Part shown: in pieces, positions 18,510 through 26,996 of the stretch
Layout of the letters: each line of letters opens with the position of its first letter
Numbering within the stretch: position 1 is the first letter of the stretch
Assembly (NCBI RefSeq): GCF_000982415.1
Contig: NZ_LANI01000003.1
Location: 434,001 to 498,000 of the forward strand
Reading direction: 5' to 3'
DNA: 64,000 nt
Source of the DNA: Kiloniella litopenaei
Lineage (GTDB): Bacteria; Pseudomonadota; Alphaproteobacteria; Kiloniellales; Kiloniellaceae
Position numbers and translations under genes: made by a program
The notes under the pieces: model-generated
The model's database searches: none
What the model was told of the DNA's origin: nothing
What the model saw: only the letters and a program-made list of their open reading frames with translations

Positions 18510-19369
18510 TGTACCATCCCCAGAAAAGGATTCCCGTTTGATTTTTCTTCTCTATTTGCCAGTTCAATAAAAGCTTCACTTAACGACGAGGGGCTTAAAC
18601 GGCTTTCTTCATTCCAAAACGAAATCTCCGCGGCACGCTCAATCAACCTTATTGCCCGACCTCTTAGTCTGCTACTTCCGATCCAGAGAGCCTGGGCCAT
18701 CTTAGGTTCTTCAAGATTGCTATCACCATGAAAAGGCAACGCATTAGAGATGACATGTAAGAAATGAAGCCAGTCTTTCCTAGCTTGCTCATCACCTGAT
18801 TGATTTTGATTAAATTCCAAACGCCCCTTCAGACGCCTTTCGAGTTGCTCATTTTCTGCAAAGACACTGTTCAGCCTATCAAGCCCAGTTAATAATATTG
18901 GCACCTTCCACTCATTAAGACCGTTCTTAAGCCAATCGGCCACATCATAAATCACACTTTTCTTTTTTGTTTCGACAAAATGCTGGGCTTCGTCAAAAAC
19001 GATTAAATCAATACCTTTTTTTTCAAGCACGTATTTTATTTTCATTGAAAGCTGAACACCGGTTGAGCGCGTGTTCGCCCAACCAATATCTCCAAGGCAT
19101 TTTAAAATTTCTTGTGTGAATGCTTTAATAGAGCATGACGGCGGCACATCTACTCTCAAGATTTTCAATTCGGGATTTCGAGATATAAAGTTCTGAATGA
19201 AAGTCGTTTTACCTGCCCCAGAATCCCCAATTAGGCACATACAAGACCCTTGCCGGGATTGTTTTTCCGACATCACATAATTTAATAATCTTTGATGGGC
19301 GAAATGTGTTCCTTGGTTCTCAACAAACACATTTCTAATTTCAGCGATCTGATTAAATTCATATTCCAT
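18506..19369 (-). CDS. tnsC: TnsC/TniB AAA+ transposition regulator
   Basis: The 287-residue AAA+ ATPase has Walker A GDSGAGKT at residues 48-55 and Walker B LIVFDEAQH near 122-130. An arginine-rich sensor region (SSRLRGRAIRLIERA) lies near the C-terminus. At this size it is closer to TniB than to the 555-residue TnsC of Tn7. It links the target protein TniQ with the TnsA-TnsB transposase through ATP-dependent assembly on DNA. It starts 40 nt after the tnsB stop with a strong AAGGAG. A motif repeated elsewhere in the element lies in this short gap. Confidence 0.9.
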   Translation of the reverse strand: MEYEFNQIAEIRNVFVENQGTHFAHQRLLNYVMSEKQSRQGSCMCLIGDSGAGKTTFIQNFISRNPELKILRVDVPPSCSIKAFTQEILKCLGDIGWANTRSTGVQLSMKIKYVLEKKGIDLIVFDEAQHFVETKKKSVIYDVADWLKNGLNEWKVPILLTGLDRLNSVFAENEQLERRLKGRLEFNQNQSGDEQARKDWLHFLHVISNALPFHGDSNLEEPKMAQALWIGSSRLRGRAIRLIERAAEISFWNEESRLSPSSLSEAFIELANREEKSNGNPFLGMVQ

Positions 19370-19397
19370 TTTTTTTACTCCTTAAATTAACCGTGAG

Positions 19398-19412
19398 TAA
19401 AAAATAGGATCA
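19398..19412 (-). promoter_or_regulatory. Shared element motif, copy before tnsC
   Basis: On the minus strand this reads TGATCCTATTTTTTA, 29-43 nt before the tnsC ATG and overlapping the tnsB stop. Very similar sequences precede tnsA and the 132-residue gene. Its role is not known. Confidence 0.45.
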
Positions 19413-21398
19413 TTTTTCAATTTTATATTTATTTAAATAATTTTCGTAATTAACCGAAAAATTAAATTCATTTTCTTCTGAATTAAGTGTTTTATTTGAA
19501 ACACTTATATTTTCAGAAAATCCAAATTCTGAAGCAAATTTATTGCTAGAATAAATATCATCAAATCCATTTGATGAAGCCGGAATATTTTTTTGAGCCT
19601 CTTTAATTAATTTATCCGGATTACTAGAACCCGCTTGTAAATAACCTCGCTTCTTTGAAGCATCCCAGTTCTGCCCCTCAAAAAACTCAGCTTTACGCGA
19701 CAACCGATCAACACAGTTTTTATTTTTAGTTTTATTGGCGGCTCTTTTGCTCGTGATAAGTCGATGCTGATATGCTTTTAATCCACGCGTATACTCTTGA
19801 TCACATGCAGGCACAGAAACGAAACGGCCATTATCAGGATCCTTGAGGAAAACCTCACTCAAATCGTCCGGATCATAACGAATTTCAAACTCATGACCTT
19901 GAAGACAGTTAGCCCTGTAATATCCCAAATCAGGCATATTATATTTCAGCCCAAATACCTCAATCCCATAAGGTTGAACGGTCCGTGCAACCTTTCGCAT
20001 TAATTTATATTTAAACTCAGTACCCAGATTTAGATAGCCAGACATTCCCTGCTCTACACTTTCATTCCATAATTCAAGCGGTTTACAGGAAATACCCCCA
20101 TGCCATTCACTGGGGTAAATTTTAGTAAAAAACGTCTTGGTCATAGCCTCTAATTCATTCAGTGTTAAACTGGCTTCTTTAATAGAATCATACCCTTCAC
20201 GCGCTTTGGTATCGCCAAAGGTTGTGCCCTTTATCTGATGAAGAAACATTGTATTAAGAGTTCTGAAAATGCGCTCAACATGAGCTTTTTGTACAGGGTC
20301 ACCAGCTTCACAATATTTGATGACGCAATTCATCTGGAAAGAGGCCTCAACCATCTCCTGTGAATGAAATTCAGCACCATTATCAAGAAGTAACATTTCA
20401 GGAGGATTATACGTTGGGACTAATCCGTTAGGGTCAATTATATCTGCGAGACATTTACCTACGCTACTAAAACTCGGCTTATCCAAAGAGATATAATAAC
20501 CAACAACCATTCGTGTATATTGATCAAGAGCAACGGTTAACCAAGGTCTTGCTGTAAGCCCCTTACCTATCAAAGCCACAACATCCATTTGAGTGTGATC
20601 CATCTGTACGCACTGCATGGGACGACTTACAGGGGTAGATGCATAATATTGCTTAAATCGGCGATTAGCTTCAGCTTCATCAAATTTATGAACACATACG
20701 GTGTAAGGATCTCTTCTCTGAATTGCTCGTAATACAGTTGATTCGCTGGGCAAATCTACTGCATGAGCAGGTGATACTTTCTCATTATATTTAGCAAGTA
20801 TTCTAAATACTTCCGCTCGTATCCGATCAACACTAGCCTTCTCTCTTCGCATGTAGATTCGATCAATTACATCATCTATCGTATCAATCACCTTATTCGG
20901 CAATCTTGGCGTATGATTGCCTTTCTTGCTGTGTGCGGGAATCAAGGCCCTAATATCTTCTCCCGCATTTTTATATGCCTCAAACCACCTACTAAGAGTA
21001 CGTACGCTAAAAGGCTTCTTTAGGTTATCCTCAACTTTAAATTCCTCTAGGACCTCTTTGTATTCAGATTTCTTATACTTTCCAGGCCCGAACTTTGATT
21101 TCAATCGGCGAATATATTTGTACCTACTAAGAGCTTCAGCCTTATTCTCCTCAGAATAAGCATCAAACGCCTTGGACTGGATGCCTCCGTCAAAATACCA
21201 AGCCTGCTGATTTAATTCTAATTCCTCACTCTGGGTAAGGGCGACAAAATCACGTGTCGAGAGGCTCATTACCTCGCCTGTATCAACACGCTCTAATTGG
21301 ATATTCCCTTTAACTTGCTTGATGTAGGTATAGTTCTGACCTTTGAAAACAATTTCCGTATCTTTAGGTAAAGTAAGTGATGGCACCATAATTCCCAT
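19410..21398 (-). CDS. tnsB: TnsB DDE transposase
   Basis: The 662-residue protein has the retroviral-integrase-type catalytic core with D267 (QMDHTQMD), D339 (LLLDNGAEF) and E375 (KAHVERIFR), giving the classic D-x35-E spacing. N-terminal helical segments (about 80-240) fit DNA-binding domains for the end repeats. A Mu-type C-terminal beta domain (SEVFLKDPDNGRFVSVPA) follows, and the low-complexity tail probably contacts TnsC. TnsB cuts the 3' ends and joins them to target DNA. The ATG lies 3 nt after the tnsA stop with GGAGG upstream. All three catalytic acids are present, so the element may still be active. Confidence 0.93.
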   Translation of the reverse strand: MGIMVPSLTLPKDTEIVFKGQNYTYIKQVKGNIQLERVDTGEVMSLSTRDFVALTQSEELELNQQAWYFDGGIQSKAFDAYSEENKAEALSRYKYIRRLKSKFGPGKYKKSEYKEVLEEFKVEDNLKKPFSVRTLSRWFEAYKNAGEDIRALIPAHSKKGNHTPRLPNKVIDTIDDVIDRIYMRREKASVDRIRAEVFRILAKYNEKVSPAHAVDLPSESTVLRAIQRRDPYTVCVHKFDEAEANRRFKQYYASTPVSRPMQCVQMDHTQMDVVALIGKGLTARPWLTVALDQYTRMVVGYYISLDKPSFSSVGKCLADIIDPNGLVPTYNPPEMLLLDNGAEFHSQEMVEASFQMNCVIKYCEAGDPVQKAHVERIFRTLNTMFLHQIKGTTFGDTKAREGYDSIKEASLTLNELEAMTKTFFTKIYPSEWHGGISCKPLELWNESVEQGMSGYLNLGTEFKYKLMRKVARTVQPYGIEVFGLKYNMPDLGYYRANCLQGHEFEIRYDPDDLSEVFLKDPDNGRFVSVPACDQEYTRGLKAYQHRLITSKRAANKTKNKNCVDRLSRKAEFFEGQNWDASKKRGYLQAGSSNPDKLIKEAQKNIPASSNGFDDIYSSNKFASEFGFSENISVSNKTLNSEENEFNFSVNYENYLNKYKIEK

Positions 21399-21401
21399 AA
21401 C

Positions 21402-22055
21402 TTAGCCCTCCACTGCTGTGCTTAATGAAACAAAAGATGCTGGTGTTAATTTCTTCGAATGGTCGATAATTAGATAGCCAGCCCAAATTAGCGCGTAAAC
21501 AATTGGCATAGGTAAATAGGAACTAAGTACTTTGATCGTAACCTCATGCCCTGGCGCCAAGTAATCCCTTGCAATCACCTTATGATCTTCAGTTACAGGT
21601 ACCCGTACATATCTGAGCAGCTCTTTTGAATTTGGTAGCAGTGGTTCCTGCCTGATTTCAAACTCAGTAAAGAGCTTATAAATAAGACGTTGCTCTCTAT
21701 ACACCTCTGCGATTGCTTCGTACGTAGCTTCTGTCTCTTTGTTTTCAAACCTCTGAAAAGGCTTCACTTCAAAGAACTCCTCGACACCATCCCGTAAGGT
21801 CACAAAATCTACAGTGTTAGTGTGAGATCTTTGATGACGAGTATAAGTGACCTGCTTAGGCTGCTCACAATAAGCCTGTACGAGAGGATCAGCTTCAAAT
21901 AAACAAATGGCATCAAGTTCCAGTGTTGATTCATAACCGATCATTCGGTTCATTTTCGTACTTGGGAAATATCCGCAATATGTGCCCTTCTTTTTACGAA
22001 CAGGGTTACGAACGGGTGTGTAATCAAAATTAATCATTGTTTTCTCCAAACTCAT
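21402..22055 (-). CDS. tnsA: TnsA endonuclease
   Basis: The 217-residue protein has a type-II-restriction-like N-terminal nuclease domain with candidate catalytic residues E46 (STLELDAI), D83 (NTVDFV) and the EVK triad E96-K98 (FFEVKPF), followed by a helical C-terminal part. TnsA cuts the 5' ends so that Tn7-like elements move by cut-and-paste. Its presence separates this element from TnsA-less Tn5053-type transposons. It is the first gene of the leftward transposition operon; the region upstream (22056-22178) is AT-rich and holds two copies of the repeated motif in opposite directions. Confidence 0.9.
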   Translation of the reverse strand: MSLEKTMINFDYTPVRNPVRKKKGTYCGYFPSTKMNRMIGYESTLELDAICLFEADPLVQAYCEQPKQVTYTRHQRSHTNTVDFVTLRDGVEEFFEVKPFQRFENKETEATYEAIAEVYREQRLIYKLFTEFEIRQEPLLPNSKELLRYVRVPVTEDHKVIARDYLAPGHEVTIKVLSSYLPMPIVYALIWAGYLIIDHSKKLTPASFVSLSTAVEG

Positions 22056-22066
22056 ATATTGGTTCA

Positions 22067-22082
22067 GAAAAAATAGGGTCGA
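22067..22082 (-). promoter_or_regulatory. Shared element motif, copy before tnsA
   Basis: On the minus strand this reads TCGACCCTATTTTTTC, 12-27 nt before the tnsA ATG. It shares GACCCTATTTTTT with the copy at 22648-22662. Confidence 0.45.
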
Positions 22083-22157
22083 TTTTGAAATTTATTTTTG
22101 AGCTGTATTTTTGTGTGTTTAATTAATTAAACAATTAAATACCTGCTGTTTTTTATG

Positions 22158-22169
22158 CCCTATTTTTTA
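22158..22169 (+). promoter_or_regulatory. Shared element motif, inverted copy upstream of tnsA
   Basis: CCCTATTTTTTA occurs here on the plus strand, facing the copy at 22067-22082 about 75 bp away. It also forms part of the A/T run beyond the terminator at 22179-22207, so the match could be partly compositional. Confidence 0.3.
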
Positions 22170-22178
22170 ATTAAAATA

Positions 22179-22207
22179 AGCACAGCCAAGACGAACCTGG
22201 CTGTGCT
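22179..22207 (-). terminator. Terminator between the 132-residue gene and tnsA
   Basis: AGCACAGCCA and TGGCTGTGCT form a perfect 10-bp stem with a 9-nt loop. On the minus strand the stem is followed by TATTTTAATT. It ends the transcript of the gene stopping at 22220 and insulates the tns operon. Confidence 0.85.
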
Positions 22208-22219
22208 GAATTATTTTAA

Positions 22220-22618
22220 TCAACAAGTTAAATCAACGTGTTCAGGCACTTTTGAAATTGAAATATATAGATATTTAATTGGAAAAGAATTTTCGGAATT
22301 AAATATTTGCTCCCCCATTTCACCAACAATATATTTTTTAATTTTAAATTCTGATTTTAAATTATCGGCCAAAAGTAATTTTTCATATTCCCCGATTAAA
22401 TCGGCGACCATTTGTTTGGCGTCTTCGCGGGCAAAGGCTTCCGCAGGATTATAGGCGGAACAGCTTTTAATACTATTAGCTAAGGAAAAGGCCTCTTCAA
22501 GCCATTCACTAGCTTCAACCAGCCTTTCGCGCTGAGCCTTAGGAAGGTTATTTGGAACAGTCCAAACAATGTCCCAAATTTTTTCTGAAAGAATAATATT
22601 TATAAGAGTTTTATTCAT
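22220..22618 (-). CDS. Hypothetical protein upstream of tnsA
   Basis: I do not recognise this 132-residue protein. It begins MNKTLINIILSEKIWDIVW, is largely helical in the middle (ERLVEASEWLEEAFSLANSI and FAREDAKQMVADLIGEYEKL) and ends in beta-like segments. There is no signal peptide, helix-turn-helix or nuclease motif visible. A following perfect terminator and an upstream copy of the motif also found before tnsA and tnsC suggest it is a real gene regulated together with transposition. A regulator or accessory of transposition is possible but not shown. Confidence 0.55.
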   Translation of the reverse strand: MNKTLINIILSEKIWDIVWTVPNNLPKAQRERLVEASEWLEEAFSLANSIKSCSAYNPAEAFAREDAKQMVADLIGEYEKLLLADNLKSEFKIKKYIVGEMGEQIFNSENSFPIKYLYISISKVPEHVDLTC

Positions 22619-22647
22619 AAGAAATTCCCATAACAGTTTCAGATGAA

Positions 22648-22662
22648 TAAAAAATAGGGTCG
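22648..22662 (-). promoter_or_regulatory. Shared element motif, copy before the 132-residue gene
   Basis: On the minus strand this reads CGACCCTATTTTTTA, 30-44 nt before ATG 22618. It is the closest match to the tnsA copy. Confidence 0.45.
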
Positions 22663-22680
22663 TAATTTCGGGGTTTTGAT

Positions 22681-22710
22681 ATTTTTTTATATTTTTTTAT
22701 ATTTTTTTAA
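22681..22710. repeat. Three 10-bp phased T-tract repeats
   Basis: Three tandem 10-bp units (ATTTTTTTAT twice, then ATTTTTTTAA) place T7 tracts one helical turn apart. Phased A/T tracts of this kind usually bend DNA. The repeat lies in the 209-bp gap between the PLD-type gene and the 132-residue gene, just upstream of the latter, and may act as an UP-like or protein-binding element. Confidence 0.6.
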
Positions 22711-22827
22711 ATCATGAAAAAATTGATTATTGATTTTTAATTTCAAAATATATTTTAAATTTATTTTTTAAAAACTCAGAAACAAAGTTAACGTCAATTC
22801 GGGATAAGAGCTGTTGTATATACCCCC

Positions 22828-25275
22828 TTAAGGAGCTTCTCGTTTTGAGCACATATGGGCACTTCTTATCACACCAGCATCTATGCCTAGCCGCTCCGCA
22901 TACTGGGAGCTCAATCCTTCCATGACCGTCACCACTGAATCGGCGGAGAGTTCTTGCTCGGTCAAGTGCGTGCGCAGATACACCTGCCTTACTAAAGATT
23001 CAATGTAACGGTCGATTCTAGCCCGCTCCTTCTTGGACATTGGTGCTGCAAGGCAAGCCTGGATGCACCAGAAGCACGTTGCCCAACACTCAATCAGATC
23101 GACTGGAAGTTGATCGTGATCGGTTTCGAGTTTCAAGCTTGCAATCGCAGGATTTGGACCACCGAATATCTTGAACAGCAGCCGCCCTATGATAATCGGC
23201 CAACTGTCTGGATCATCCTCGACGGGAAGGACCTGCAAAGCATCTTGTCCCGCCTGCTTTTCCCTTGTCCGATTTGTGCCTTTCCATGCCGCTGCGCAGA
23301 TGATCATCAGCAGCGCGCGCAACCTCAGAAAGTCGCGAGTGGAAAGAGAGCCAGCCTGTTGCTTAATATCTATCCTATTAGCGAATTTGGTCGCAGCCGA
23401 GACTATCTGCTCTTTGGTAGACTCGCGTTGCATCGCCCTGAGGCGTTGCTCCTCTTTATCAAGCTCTTTCGTTGTATCATGCCGGGCTTCGATGTCGAAT
23501 TCATCGCCTGCCGCAATCTCAGCCTCCGCATTTTCTGTTTCGTCACCCAGATAGAATGCAGCTTTTAAATCCTGATCGTTGTCATCATCATCTTCGATCT
23601 CGACCGTGAGGCCGCTCAGACCGACAATTCGGTTCAAAACCCCCCTTACGACAGAAACATCGCTGCTTCCCAAGCTATTGTGAAGAACCGAGCCTGCTTG
23701 ATGTAAGCGGCGTCCTGCGATGAATTCTTCGTAGGTCAAGATACGGTGGTTTGGGACATCACTGTCGCCATGCTTCTTTTGTGCTTTGGGGATAGAAATC
23801 CCCTCGCTTGTTCCGACCTCATCATTTTCCTCAATCTTCTCCAAAACGTCGAGCACTTCGAGCAAGGCAAGCCCTGCTTCGGTTTCCCCGTCAAGCTGTG
23901 AGAGAGCGTTTTCCGTCTTGCGTGAGTGTGTCTCACGTATCGCCACCTGAAGTGCATCTACATGGGTGATGATAGCGGGCGGGAAATTCACCGGCCCGAG
24001 TACACGCGCGAATGTAGGCACTTCATCAAAAGTTTCAATCAGGTATCGAACTACTTCCTCCGAGGAACTTTCGAGCTTGCGCGGGACGATGTCGAGATTG
24101 TTGCCCGAGGCACTCATCAATTCGATCCGGCAATCGGCAGAGGCAAGATTCTGTGAGGGTTGCCAATCTAGGATGTCACCTCGCAACGAAAACATTCCGG
24201 GATGCTGAGAGACCAACTGATCTAGCGGAATATCGTCTTCATAATTTTGTTGAGCCAGGTCTTCAGCGGCAATCTGATTCTCTTGATCGAGAAGTTTCGC
24301 AAGGCCTAGTGCCGCAACAACCGAACCTGGAGGCAAGCGACGATAAATGCTTGCCTCATCATTGCGACCAGAAAATGAACCGTTACCAAGTGCCGCCTTC
24401 GTGCAGTTCGCACTCCCAATCAGAAGGTGATCGGCACTAGCTGTCTCGGCAATAAGTGCCTTTGCATGGATGAATCGGCCCGTTTCGAAGCCGCTTCGTT
24501 GGTACAGCTTCAGATTCGGTATTGAACTCGCCGCATCGCGTGGGAAGAGCTCTGTATCTTGATCAATCAATACGGAAATTTCGCGCGGTCCAAGTTCCTC
24601 GCTCAGGAAAGCAAGCGCTGCAAGCTCATCATCCCAATAGGGGCTGATCACTATCAAGCGATCCACACGCTCGTTTATAAGAGCCGTAAAGCGGGAACCA
24701 ATTCCCGTTTGCGTGTTCGCAATCAAAAGCGCCGCCACACTACCATCGCCAAGCGTCACCGGGTTTTCGCTCGGCTCCGCTGTGCGAAGCCAAGGAGCAC
24801 GATTGAGCATCCACTTTCGCTGCGTCAAGAGCATCTGATTTCCAGGATCAATCAGTCCCTCCAGGTACTGCCAAGCTTGAGCAATCAAGCTCTGCGTTCC
24901 TTCATCCTCGGAATCGTAGCCAAGTATCGTCACGAGTTCGAGATTACCTGCGAGTCCGGCAGCGGTTAGGTTTGCTGAACCAATAATCAGGCGTCCAGCT
25001 TTACGGCCAACTTGAAGGAAGAGCTTAGGGTGGAAAAGCCCTTGTGCTGCTGCGCCTTCAACAGTGTAGAGCTTGCCTGCTTGTCTTGGGAGCGGAGAGG
25101 CACCGTCAAGTGCATGAGTCAACATCCTGCGATCTGCAAGCAAAATATTGTTCCGGCAGCCTGCACCTCTCAATCGGGGGAGAACGATGTTTTCATAAGC
25201 GTCGAAATTGATGCCAAATGTTGTGGCAATACTTGTATGATAACCCTTATCGGCAAAACGTTCATAAAGCCTCAT
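22828..25275 (-). CDS. Phospholipase-D-fold protein (putative nuclease), defence cargo
   Basis: The 815-residue protein has two PLD-type half-sites in its N-terminal third: H82-x-K84 with GSANLT at 99-104, and H270-x-K272 with GSANCT at 287-292. The usual acidic residue after HxK is Val in the first motif and Glu at the nearby position in the second, as in some PLD nucleases. The remainder (about 330-815) is acidic and helical with no family I know. The start overlaps the stop of the upstream 529-residue gene by 4 nt. Nuclease activity on DNA is inferred from the fold and the defence setting; phospholipase activity is unlikely without a signal peptide. Confidence 0.75.
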   Translation of the reverse strand: MRLYERFADKGYHTSIATTFGINFDAYENIVLPRLRGAGCRNNILLADRRMLTHALDGASPLPRQAGKLYTVEGAAAQGLFHPKLFLQVGRKAGRLIIGSANLTAAGLAGNLELVTILGYDSEDEGTQSLIAQAWQYLEGLIDPGNQMLLTQRKWMLNRAPWLRTAEPSENPVTLGDGSVAALLIANTQTGIGSRFTALINERVDRLIVISPYWDDELAALAFLSEELGPREISVLIDQDTELFPRDAASSIPNLKLYQRSGFETGRFIHAKALIAETASADHLLIGSANCTKAALGNGSFSGRNDEASIYRRLPPGSVVAALGLAKLLDQENQIAAEDLAQQNYEDDIPLDQLVSQHPGMFSLRGDILDWQPSQNLASADCRIELMSASGNNLDIVPRKLESSSEEVVRYLIETFDEVPTFARVLGPVNFPPAIITHVDALQVAIRETHSRKTENALSQLDGETEAGLALLEVLDVLEKIEENDEVGTSEGISIPKAQKKHGDSDVPNHRILTYEEFIAGRRLHQAGSVLHNSLGSSDVSVVRGVLNRIVGLSGLTVEIEDDDDNDQDLKAAFYLGDETENAEAEIAAGDEFDIEARHDTTKELDKEEQRLRAMQRESTKEQIVSAATKFANRIDIKQQAGSLSTRDFLRLRALLMIICAAAWKGTNRTREKQAGQDALQVLPVEDDPDSWPIIIGRLLFKIFGGPNPAIASLKLETDHDQLPVDLIECWATCFWCIQACLAAPMSKKERARIDRYIESLVRQVYLRTHLTEQELSADSVVTVMEGLSSQYAERLGIDAGVIRSAHMCSKREAP

Positions 25276-26861
25276 ACGCTGACAGCCTCCGCACCCTGCG
25301 AAGTTAATCCATCATCGCCAAGCATTCCCACATCCTTGAGAAAGGTGATTGCCGGACCAAGGCGCGGGTTGGTGAATACTGGGCCGTCCTTTTCACGCAG
25401 ACGAAGCCTGCCATTATCGGCCTCAATCAGAAAAGTGTAGTCGCCCTGATGTCGCAACTTTCGTAAAGCTATCCACAAGTGTCGCCGAATAATGCGCTCT
25501 TCAATGATGCGCTCAATTGTTTTTCGGAAGGGCTCTTCCTTCTGGCTGTCGAGAAACCTTGTCTCACTTAGTAGAGAGCGAAACGCATCGGTATTAAATC
25601 CACCGAGCGATTCGTAGAGGTCTGTGTTGGTGTCTCTGATCCTACGATGGAGTATTGCCAGCAGGTGAAGTGCTTTTGCCGCTGTCTCCGATGTGCAAAC
25701 CGTGGCGTCATCGCGACCAGCACGTATGATGTTACTTGCGAGAGTGATTTCGGCGCCAACTTTGAGACTATCAAATGCGTTATTTTCGAGCTCGATGGCA
25801 CTTACCAGCGTGTCCCAACTCTTGGGATGATCTTCAAACTCGTCCAATATCTTTTCAGTACACTGTCCAACGAGGTTAGCAAGACCTATCCCTGCCCGAT
25901 GGTCGCCAAGAATATCGAGAGTGAATTTGAGAAGTACTTCGTGAGCGACGTGGCACAAATCGTTTGCTTGATAGACCCACCAACGCAGGCGTTGGGCTTC
26001 CAGCGCCGGATTATTTAAAACGAGAGGTTCGCCATTCTGATCGCATCCTGCATATAGCACCCACCGGATTTCATCGGGGTGGGGCTCACGCCCTAGAAGG
26101 GTGGCAACCTTCAGTATGAGTTGGACGCTCAATTTGCGAGACAACGCGCCTGCAGTAGGAGCATTCTTCTGCGTCACTAAGATCTCCCGATAATATTTTT
26201 GTTCGGTACTGTCCGGCGAGATTACAGAAGGGAGTAATGGGGCCAATTCGTCAAGCTCGGCGATTGTTGCAACGCCTCTCTCGACGATATTGAAGTACAG
26301 GTCTGCTAAAGGCCCTGCCGCATCAGCGAATGCCTCGGCAAGCCCTTCGCCCAAGGGTCTGCTCGGCAATGGTATTTCATGAATATGCGAGCTGTCGAAA
26401 ATTCCGATTTCGAAAAGCTGGCTTCGGTAGGCTGCACCGAAAGCTCCCCAAACCTGCTTGAGATAGTAGTTCTCGCTTCCTGGCTCGGCGGCTTCAGCAA
26501 ATTCGATACTATCTCCTTGCTGTTCTGACAGCGCAGAGGTAGCCCATTCAATCCCTGCAATACCTGTTTCGCCTGTATGGTGACTGGCTACCAGAGCGTA
26601 AAGCGCTTCCGCCCGTCTGACATAGCGCTTCCAGTTCTGAAGATCCGTATCACTGACTTCTTTGGCATATCGCTGCGCAAGCCATGCATAGAGTCCGTAG
26701 TAACGCATACGCAGTGTCACGTTTGAGATACCTGGCAAGAATGTCTGATAGAGGCTGACGCTGCTATTCTGCATACCGAGAGGATCGAGACCGTTCTTTT
26801 TCCGATACTCGGTCCATTCCGGGTACGCGATCCGAACTGGCTCCGTATTTTCTTTGCTCAT
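25272..26861 (-). CDS. Uncharacterised partner of the PLD-fold protein
   Basis: From ATG 26861, which has a strong GGGGAAGAGGGG leader, the protein is 529 residues. Longer in-frame readings up to 26948 would add a hydrophobic stretch that looks untranslated. I do not recognise a domain. The N-terminal motif QTFLPGISNVTLRMRYYGLY weakly recalls the FPG-S-T-RxRY pattern near the start of DUF6361-type proteins; the rest is helical. The 4-nt overlap with the PLD gene indicates a stable two-protein unit. Its promoter lies in the 135 bp shared with the divergent Mrr-like gene. Confidence 0.6.
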   Translation of the reverse strand: MSKENTEPVRIAYPEWTEYRKKNGLDPLGMQNSSVSLYQTFLPGISNVTLRMRYYGLYAWLAQRYAKEVSDTDLQNWKRYVRRAEALYALVASHHTGETGIAGIEWATSALSEQQGDSIEFAEAAEPGSENYYLKQVWGAFGAAYRSQLFEIGIFDSSHIHEIPLPSRPLGEGLAEAFADAAGPLADLYFNIVERGVATIAELDELAPLLPSVISPDSTEQKYYREILVTQKNAPTAGALSRKLSVQLILKVATLLGREPHPDEIRWVLYAGCDQNGEPLVLNNPALEAQRLRWWVYQANDLCHVAHEVLLKFTLDILGDHRAGIGLANLVGQCTEKILDEFEDHPKSWDTLVSAIELENNAFDSLKVGAEITLASNIIRAGRDDATVCTSETAAKALHLLAILHRRIRDTNTDLYESLGGFNTDAFRSLLSETRFLDSQKEEPFRKTIERIIEERIIRRHLWIALRKLRHQGDYTFLIEADNGRLRLREKDGPVFTNPRLGPAITFLKDVGMLGDDGLTSQGAEAVSV

Positions 26862-26996
26862 CCCCTCTTCCCCCATATCAAAACAAACAACACCAAATAC
26901 AAGCATTAAATGCAAATAAAATCTCGCCATTGTTGTATTGCTCATCATACGTGACTATCATTGCATCCGACTCATATAAAAGATTTGGTGGGGTAT

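Noticed and set aside
22801-22820. GGGATAAGAGCTGTTGT resembles a TnsB-type site and could mark an inner transposon end
   Set aside because: It has extra bases within the motif, no TGTAGGG terminus and no second copy nearby, so I treat it as chance.
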